DNA of 10,281 nt, from contig JAKLQB010000378.1 in assembly GCA_022013615.1 (NCBI GenBank), positions 1 through 10,281 of the forward strand, given 5' to 3'. This document shows positions 5,962-10,281 of this stretch, piece after piece (positions within the stretch are counted from its first letter, which is position 1; every line of letters begins with the position of its first letter). A program made the translations under genes and the position numbers. A model generated the notes under the pieces. It was not told the DNA's origin. It ran no database searches and was given only the letters and a program-made list of their open reading frames with translations. This stretch comes from Desulfobacterales bacterium. GTDB taxonomy: Bacteria; Desulfobacterota; DSM-4660; Desulfatiglandales; Desulfatiglandaceae.

Positions 5962-6450
5962 ATGGATCCTACGAAAATTCTAAAAGGAAAAAGGGTTTTG
6001 ATCGTGGATGACGAAGAGGATGTCCTTGAGTTTTTGATGGAGATACTGGATATGTGCAAAATCGACAAGGCATCCACCTTTGAGAAGGCAAAAGAGCTTC
6101 TTGAAACAAATCCTTACCACATTGCTGTCCTTGATATCATGGGTGTGCGGGGATATGAACTGCTGGAGATTGCCAACAAGAAAAATATTCCGGCTCTGAT
6201 GCTCACTGCCCATGCGCTTTCAAAAGACAATCTCAAGAAATCCTTTGAAAAGGGCGCATCGTACTATGTACCCAAGGATGAAATCAGTAAAATTGACATC
6301 TTCCTGGCTGACATCCTTGAAGCCCTGGAGAAAAAGAAAAATGTATGGGTCAAGTGGTATGAGAGGTTAAGCACCTTTTGTGACAGGAGATTTGGTCCAG
6401 ACTGGAGAGATGAAGATCCGGAATTCTGGGATACCCTGTTGAAATATTAG
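5962..6450 (+). CDS. Stand-alone response regulator (receiver domain plus short Trp-rich tail)
   Basis: A 162-residue cytoplasmic CheY-like receiver. The acidic pocket is D16, D17 and E18. D58 (AVLDIMG) is the phosphorylation site, T82 (MLTAHA) the switch Thr, and K105 (YVPKDE) the conserved Lys, so it should accept phosphate from a histidine kinase not encoded here. Receiver folds end near residue 125. Beyond that is a charged helix and a tail of about 35 residues with W129, W132, W148 and W156, including FGPDWRDEDPEFW. No helix-turn-helix or enzymatic output domain is present, so it probably acts by protein contact. AGGAG lies nine bases before the ATG, and a weak promoter may lie at 5896-5925. 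The fructose-bisphosphatase gene follows after 76 bases on the same strand, so co-transcription is plausible. The tail is not one whose function I know. Confidence 0.9.
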   Translation: MDPTKILKGKRVLIVDDEEDVLEFLMEILDMCKIDKASTFEKAKELLETNPYHIAVLDIMGVRGYELLEIANKKNIPALMLTAHALSKDNLKKSFEKGASYYVPKDEISKIDIFLADILEALEKKKNVWVKWYERLSTFCDRRFGPDWRDEDPEFWDTLLKY

Positions 6451-6526
6451 CGAGTGCCCACTCAGAACTTCACTGATAGAGGACAGCCTTGAAAGACTTA
6501 CACTAAATGATCAAGGAGGATCAGAT

Positions 6527-7558
6527 ATGGGGGAAAAAGGTTTGGGTATCACCATTACACAGCACATCTTAAGCCAGCAACGGCAAAATCCAGAGGCGAC
6601 CGGAGCGTTTACGACTCTGATCACCGAACTGATCGTTGCAGCAAAGGTCATCTCCAGGGAAGTAAACAAGGCCGGACTGGTTGACATCCTGGGGCCAACT
6701 GGAAAAATCAATGTTCAGGATGAACTGGTGCAAAAGCTGGACATTTTTGCGAACCAGGTCATTATAGAGAGAATGCAGCACATCGGTCAATTATGGTGTA
6801 TGGGGTCAGAGGAGGACCCTGATCTGATCGAGATCCCAGCTCAATTTCCAAAGGGAGAATATATTCTGTTCTTTGATCCTTTAGACGGTTCTTCCAATAT
6901 TGATGTCAATATAAGCATTGGTACCATTTTTGGTGTTTTCAAGAAAAAGAATAGTGGAACAACATCTGATTTACTGCTCGACGACGTTCTACAGCCAGGA
7001 ATAAAACAGGTAGCCGCTGGTTATTTCGTCTACGGCTCAAGCACTATTATGGTGTACACCACTGGAAATAATACCGGCGTTCATGGTTTCACGCTCTTTC
7101 CAAGCGTAGGTGAATTTCTTCTTTCACATGAGAATATCCGAATTCCCGAAAAGGGAAAGATCTATAGCGTTAATGAGGGAAATTATGTTCACTGGGATAA
7201 AAAAACCCGCGCCCTTATAGACTATTTCAAGACAAAAGATAAAGAAACCGGACGGCCTTACTCGTCCCGTTATGTAGGAAGTCTGGTGGCAGATTTTCAC
7301 CGGAATTTGTTAAAAGGCGGCATCTTCATGTATCCGGCAGATAAAAAGGACCCCAAAAAGCCTACGGGCAAGCTGAGACTCATGGTGGAATCCAACCCTC
7401 TGGCCATGGTGGTCAAAGAAGCAGGGGGGTATGCCAGTGACGGCCATGGTCCCATTTTAGATATTAAGCCCACCGCGTTACACCAGAGGACGCCCCTTTA
7501 TATAGGGAGTAAACAGGACGTAGAGCTTGCTGAAGCCTATATAAGCGGGAAAGTGTAA
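6527..7558 (+). CDS. fbp: Fructose-1,6-bisphosphatase, class I
   Basis: A 343-residue cytoplasmic enzyme that hydrolyses fructose 1,6-bisphosphate to fructose 6-phosphate, the irreversible step of gluconeogenesis. The class I signature is intact: E95 in GSEE, the metal-binding DPLDGSSN at 117-124 (D117, D120), NEGN at 216-219, the phosphate-site stretch YSSRYVGSLVADFHR at 245-259 and KLRLMVESNPLA at 282-293 with metal ligand E288. The length is normal for bacterial class I enzymes. AAGGAGG lies seven bases before the ATG, a strong ribosome binding site. The gene follows a stand-alone response regulator with no terminator visible between them. The stop codon sits one base before a palindromic hairpin element in the convergent gap. 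In an anaerobe the enzyme would support hexose synthesis from C2-C3 substrates. Confidence 0.97.
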   Translation: MGEKGLGITITQHILSQQRQNPEATGAFTTLITELIVAAKVISREVNKAGLVDILGPTGKINVQDELVQKLDIFANQVIIERMQHIGQLWCMGSEEDPDLIEIPAQFPKGEYILFFDPLDGSSNIDVNISIGTIFGVFKKKNSGTTSDLLLDDVLQPGIKQVAAGYFVYGSSTIMVYTTGNNTGVHGFTLFPSVGEFLLSHENIRIPEKGKIYSVNEGNYVHWDKKTRALIDYFKTKDKETGRPYSSRYVGSLVADFHRNLLKGGIFMYPADKKDPKKPTGKLRLMVESNPLAMVVKEAGGYASDGHGPILDIKPTALHQRTPLYIGSKQDVELAEAYISGKV

Positions 7559-7559
7559 C

Positions 7560-7783
7560 CCTAATTGAGTGATGCTCAATTAGGTGATATTGGGTATTGG
7601 TCCCCAGTTAAATCGTCTCCGAATATAACAGGATAAATATCTGGTATTGGTTTTAAGGTGTTTCACTTCTTATCTTATATTACTTCCCTGATAGAGATAT
7701 AAAAATGAAAAATATTCCTCTAAACCAGTACCAAGTACCGGATACCAAGTACCACCTCAATTGAGTTTGACTCAATTGAGGTG
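7560..7783. repeat. Nested inverted-repeat element filling the convergent intergenic gap
   Basis: The element has imperfect terminal inverted repeats of about 41-44 bp. Each end holds a perfect hairpin with the shared core AATTGAG-N5-CTCAATT: the left one is CCTAATTGAG/CTCAATTAGG (7560-7584) and the right one is a 13-pair stem (7753-7783) made of two copies of the palindrome CTCAATTGAG. Inside, GGTATTGG recurs (7593-7600 and 7643-7650) and TACCAAGTACC occurs twice near 7730-7753. TGGTATTGGTTTTAAGG (7642-7658) pairs with 7717-7733 at 14 of 17 positions. No T-runs follow the hairpins, no open reading frame is present, and I see no clear target-site duplication. It could be a REP/MITE-like element acting also as a two-way transcript end. 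Confidence 0.6.
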
Positions 7784-7814
7784 ATAATATAGAGGCTATA
7801 ATACCTCAGGAGGT

Positions 7815-8462
7815 TCACGTCCCAACAGAATGAAATCTCATTTCCGGGAGTTCAAGGCAGGTTAGCCGGTTGCCATAAACGGCACCGGTATCCAGTCCTA
7901 TCTTGTTTTCCATGACCAGGGGTTCACTGAATGGGGTGTGACCAAAGACGACCTTCTTCCCAAAATCGTAATCAGAGTAGATAAAGGGTTCCCGGATCCA
8001 GACCATATCGTCCAGGCTTTGCTCCTTTATTGGGACGTTAGGCCTGAAACCGGCATGGACTACATAGTGATTCTCAAGCTCTATATATGTCTTTAGCGAC
8101 TTTAAAAAAGCCAAATGGTCAGGGGGAACTAAGGAGTTGAACTCTTTCAGCTCATCCTCCTGATAGCTTTCCACTGTTCGCCACCCACCGTTCATAAGGA
8201 ATAATCCGCGATCCGTGCCGGAAAGATATTCCATGAAAATTGTCTCATGATTCCCAATAAGGCACTCAACACTAACTGAACACTTTGCAAGAGCAAGGAC
8301 ATAGTCTATCACCCCTTTGGGATCTTTGCCCCTGTCGATATAGTCCCCCAGAAAGATAAGCCGGTCCTTGTCAGGCTCCCAGCGAATCTTGGCCATAAGC
8401 TTGTTAAGCATGTCAAGGCAACCGTGAATGTCTCCGACAACGAATATTCTTTCTTCGCCCAT
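7815..8462 (-). CDS. PPP-family metallophosphatase (Ser/Thr protein phosphatase / ApaH-like)
   Basis: A 215-residue calcineurin-like phosphoesterase with the full PPP signature: GDIHG at 10-14, GDYIDRG at 39-45, GNHE at 70-73, HAGF at 136-139 and GHTP at 174-177, then GLDTGAVYG at 189-197. These residues bind two metal ions and the phosphate. The size fits small bacterial PPP enzymes such as PrpA/PrpB-like protein phosphatases. A diadenosine-tetraphosphatase activity like that of the longer ApaH cannot be excluded, and the substrate is unknown. Its ATG overlaps the TAA of the upstream radical SAM gene by one base (TAATG) with AAGG five bases before it, so translation is probably coupled. It is the last gene of the BI-1, radical SAM and phosphatase operon and converges on the fructose-bisphosphatase gene. 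Confidence 0.92.
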   Translation of the reverse strand: MGEERIFVVGDIHGCLDMLNKLMAKIRWEPDKDRLIFLGDYIDRGKDPKGVIDYVLALAKCSVSVECLIGNHETIFMEYLSGTDRGLFLMNGGWRTVESYQEDELKEFNSLVPPDHLAFLKSLKTYIELENHYVVHAGFRPNVPIKEQSLDDMVWIREPFIYSDYDFGKKVVFGHTPFSEPLVMENKIGLDTGAVYGNRLTCLELPEMRFHSVGT

Positions 8463-9394
8463 TAGAACCTTAAAATCAGACGAGGCCGATCCCTGGGGTC
8501 AAGGCGGGTGAGCCCTGCCCTTTTGGCCGCATCTACAGCATATTTAAACTCCTGCGTGTTCAACCGGCGGCTGATGAGTTCATGTTCATTGGCAGTGCCG
8601 CAAGGTCTGTACTGGTCCATCACATTAACGTATGTATTTGAAGAGATTTCTTTTGCAAGAAACTCCATAATTTCCTCGGTTCCCGCCACCCGGTTAGGCA
8701 TAACCAGATGCCTTACAAGCAATCCTCTGACCGCGATACCGTTTTCATTGACGACCAAATCCCCTACCTGGCCATGCATTTCCTTAATCGCTTCTATCGC
8801 GACCTGTCTGTAATCACCCGCCTTGCAGAACATGCCTGCCCATTTTTCATCCCAGAACTTGAAATCCGGCATATAAATGTCAAAGATTCCATTCAAAAGC
8901 TCCAGGGTCTCTTTCCGGTCATAGCCGCCTGAATTATAAACCAGCGGCACCCTTAGCCCATCGTTTATAGCCAGAATGAGCGCTTCTATGATTTGCGGGA
9001 CCACATGGGTTGGGGTAACAAAATTAATGTTGTGGCAGCCACGTTCAGCCAGTTGAATCATCATGGCAGCCATTTGTTCAGGCTCTATTTCCACACCTTC
9101 AGATAGATGGCTGATATCGTAGTTCTGGCAAAATGTACAAAGCAGATTGCATGAGCTTAAGAATATGGTGCCGGATCCGTACTCACCAACCAGGGGGGCC
9201 TCTTCCCCGAAGTGCGCATTGTAGCTCGCGATCCTGGCCTTTCTTCCTGTCCTGCAGTAACCGGTTTCCCCTGCCAGCCGGTTTACCCCGCATGCTCGAG
9301 GGCAAAGATTGCAGGATTTCAGAAGCCCCAAGGCCTTTTCAGCCCGAACCTCGAGTTCACCTTCACGGTAGAGCTCTAAATAGGAAGGCTCCAT
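8462..9394 (-). CDS. PflX-type radical SAM protein (COG1313)
   Basis: A cytoplasmic radical SAM enzyme related to pyruvate-formate-lyase-activating enzymes; the target is unknown. Numbering from a TTG start at 9448, C100, C104 and C107 form the CxxxCxxC motif for the SAM-binding 4Fe-4S cluster (SCNLLCTFCQNYDIS). A second cysteine set lies upstream, C46, C49, C53 and C65 (CNLCPRACGVN through GYC), which is typical of this subfamily and may bind another cluster or metal. Conserved stretches NFVTPTHVVPQI (142-153) and YMPDFKFWDEKWA (192-204) fit PflX-like proteins. I chose the ATG at 9394 (310 residues) because MEPSYLELYREGEL matches the usual beginning of such proteins as I recall them. The TTG start would overlap the BI-1 gene by 17 bases. 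The choice is uncertain, since neither start has a well-placed ribosome binding site. The phosphatase gene follows with a one-base overlap. Confidence 0.88.
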   Translation of the reverse strand: MEPSYLELYREGELEVRAEKALGLLKSCNLCPRACGVNRLAGETGYCRTGRKARIASYNAHFGEEAPLVGEYGSGTIFLSSCNLLCTFCQNYDISHLSEGVEIEPEQMAAMMIQLAERGCHNINFVTPTHVVPQIIEALILAINDGLRVPLVYNSGGYDRKETLELLNGIFDIYMPDFKFWDEKWAGMFCKAGDYRQVAIEAIKEMHGQVGDLVVNENGIAVRGLLVRHLVMPNRVAGTEEIMEFLAKEISSNTYVNVMDQYRPCGTANEHELISRRLNTQEFKYAVDAAKRAGLTRLDPRDRPRLILRF

Positions 9395-9431
9395 GGCAGA
9401 ATGGTAAATGGGATGTCTCTCCCCCCGGATA

Positions 9432-10133
9432 TTATCTCCTTTGACCAAATATCCTGAGGAGCATCAAAAACAGGTTGATAAAGTCAAGATAAAGGGAAAG
9501 AGCTCCCAGGATGGCCCCCTTTCTTTTGACACCACCATCTAACCCTGCAGGCTGTGTGAGGGCCATGTTTTTTAGCTTCTGGGTGTCATAGGCGGTTAAC
9601 CCCACAAACACGATGACGCCAATGCATCCGATAATCATGTTCATGGCGCTGCTTTGAATAAACATGTTTACAAGTATCGCTATGACTACACCAATCAGTC
9701 CCATCATCAAGAACCCGCTCCAGGACGTCAGGTCCCTTTTGGTGGTCCAGCCATAGATACTGCATCCAACAAATGTTCCGGCACAGATAAAAAAGGTGCT
9801 GGCAACGGACTCAGTAGTATAGACAAGAAATACGGATGACAATAAAACGCCGGTTAGACCTGAATACAGGAGAAAAAGAAACGTGGCCGTAGCGGCACTT
9901 ATCTTGTCAATCCTGGCGCTTAAGTACATAACCAGGCCGAAGTACGCCAGAATGAAGGCAATCATCAGCACTGCATTTCCGAAGATGAGCCGGACCAAGT
10001 CCGGTCTTCCGGATACATAGTAGGCTACAAACCCTGTCAGAGCAAGCCCTATGGCCATCCAATTATACACACTCCTTACGAATTCATTTACTACAACCTC
10101 GGTCCCCTGTCTTCCAGCGACAGCTTTTTCCAT
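9432..10133 (-). CDS. BI-1/YbhL-family (Bax inhibitor-1-like) membrane protein
   Basis: A 233-residue inner-membrane protein of the Bax inhibitor-1 family (PF01027). Seven hydrophobic segments are visible at about 22-40, 52-71, 82-104, 110-128, 137-157, 163-182 and 208-228. The family hallmarks are GLTAYDTQKLKN (178-189) and ALSLYLDFINLFLMLLRIFG (211-230). By analogy with the Bacillus YetJ structure, D183 and D217 should be the paired aspartates that gate a pH-sensitive calcium leak; that transfer is inference. The length is normal for bacterial members. GGAGG lies nine bases before the ATG, and a promoter with a perfect TATAAT lies about 40 bases upstream. It is the first gene of an operon with a PflX-like radical SAM enzyme and a PPP phosphatase. 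Its last codons contain AAAGGAG, possibly the ribosome binding site of the next gene. Confidence 0.94.
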   Translation of the reverse strand: MEKAVAGRQGTEVVVNEFVRSVYNWMAIGLALTGFVAYYVSGRPDLVRLIFGNAVLMIAFILAYFGLVMYLSARIDKISAATATFLFLLYSGLTGVLLSSVFLVYTTESVASTFFICAGTFVGCSIYGWTTKRDLTSWSGFLMMGLIGVVIAILVNMFIQSSAMNMIIGCIGVIVFVGLTAYDTQKLKNMALTQPAGLDGGVKRKGAILGALSLYLDFINLFLMLLRIFGQRR

Positions 10134-10171
10134 TCGTTTAAACCTCCAAAAGAGATAATTTAATGGCTATT

Positions 10172-10199
10172 ATTATAAGTGTTTTAAAATAGAATTCAA
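10172..10199 (-). promoter_or_regulatory. Promoter of the BI-1 operon
   Basis: On the minus strand TTGAAT (10199-10194, four of six consensus) and a perfect TATAAT (10177-10172) are spaced by 16 bases in AT-rich DNA. Transcription would start near 10165, about 32 bases before the BI-1 ATG. Confidence 0.6.
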
Positions 10200-10234
10200 G
10201 TCTGTATTCAAAAAACGGTATAACCTTTTTATGG

Positions 10235-10253
10235 CACCACTACCAGGGTGGTG
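10235..10253. other. Small GC-rich hairpin upstream of the BI-1 promoter
   Basis: CACCAC (10235-10240) and GTGGTG (10248-10253) form a six-pair stem with loop TACCAGG, about 35 bases upstream of the -35 box. It could be an activator site or the end of a gene beyond the window. No T-run follows in either direction. Confidence 0.25.
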
Positions 10254-10281
10254 GTTTAAACCGATCAGTTAAATCGTGTTA

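Noticed and set aside
7560..7584. The left palindrome as an intrinsic terminator of the fructose-bisphosphatase gene
   Set aside because: The stem is perfect, but TGATATTGGG follows rather than a T-run. It fits better as one end of the nested repeat element.
8508..9444. Plus-strand open frames antisense to the radical SAM gene
   Set aside because: They are antisense shadows: no start signals and no family motifs, while the minus-strand protein has conserved cysteine motifs.

Overview
The window looks like chromosomal DNA from a Gram-negative, probably anaerobic bacterium. My best guess is Desulfobacterota (the former Deltaproteobacteria). This is inference, resting on a BMP-type binding protein with a signal-peptidase-I leader instead of a lipobox, a PflX-type (COG1313) radical SAM protein, a lone receiver-domain regulator with a Trp-rich tail, and intergenic arrays of short TTCA-type repeats. 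I see no phage genes, transposase, CRISPR array, rRNA or tRNA.

Left third (1-4260, minus strand): one ABC importer operon of the BMP/nucleoside type. In transcription order it encodes a periplasmic binding protein, a double-domain ATPase, permease 1 and permease 2, the last cut by the window edge. The ATPase and two permease genes overlap by 4 and 1 bases, so their translation is probably coupled. The binding-protein gene is separated from them by about 210 bases bracketed by a 9-bp inverted repeat. The operon has a promoter with a consensus -35 box lying inside a perfect GC-rich inverted repeat (possible operator), followed by a leader of about 190 nt. Purine nucleosides or related compounds are the likely cargo, but the substrate cannot be read from sequence.

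Middle (4260-7558, plus strand): a putative small RNA with its own promoter and a very strong intrinsic terminator; a solitary AI-2E/PerM-family membrane protein with a near-consensus promoter; a 340-base gap holding hairpins and two tandem terminators; then a stand-alone response regulator followed at 76 bases by class I fructose-1,6-bisphosphatase (gluconeogenesis). Degenerate 7-8 bp TTCA-type repeat arrays lie on both sides of the AI-2E gene and just before the regulator gene.

Convergent gap (7559-7814): almost all of it is a nested inverted-repeat element about 225 bp long. Its ends each carry a perfect palindromic hairpin with the same core, resembling a small non-autonomous or REP-like element.

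Right third (7815-10281, minus strand): a compact operon, in transcription order a BI-1/YbhL-family membrane protein, a PflX-type radical SAM enzyme and a PPP-type metallophosphatase, driven by a promoter with a perfect TATAAT box. The last two genes overlap by one base.

Most protein-coding content is ordinary. The interesting signals are noncoding: the candidate operator, the candidate small RNA, the octamer arrays and the nested palindrome element, plus the unexplained grouping of BI-1, PflX and phosphatase.
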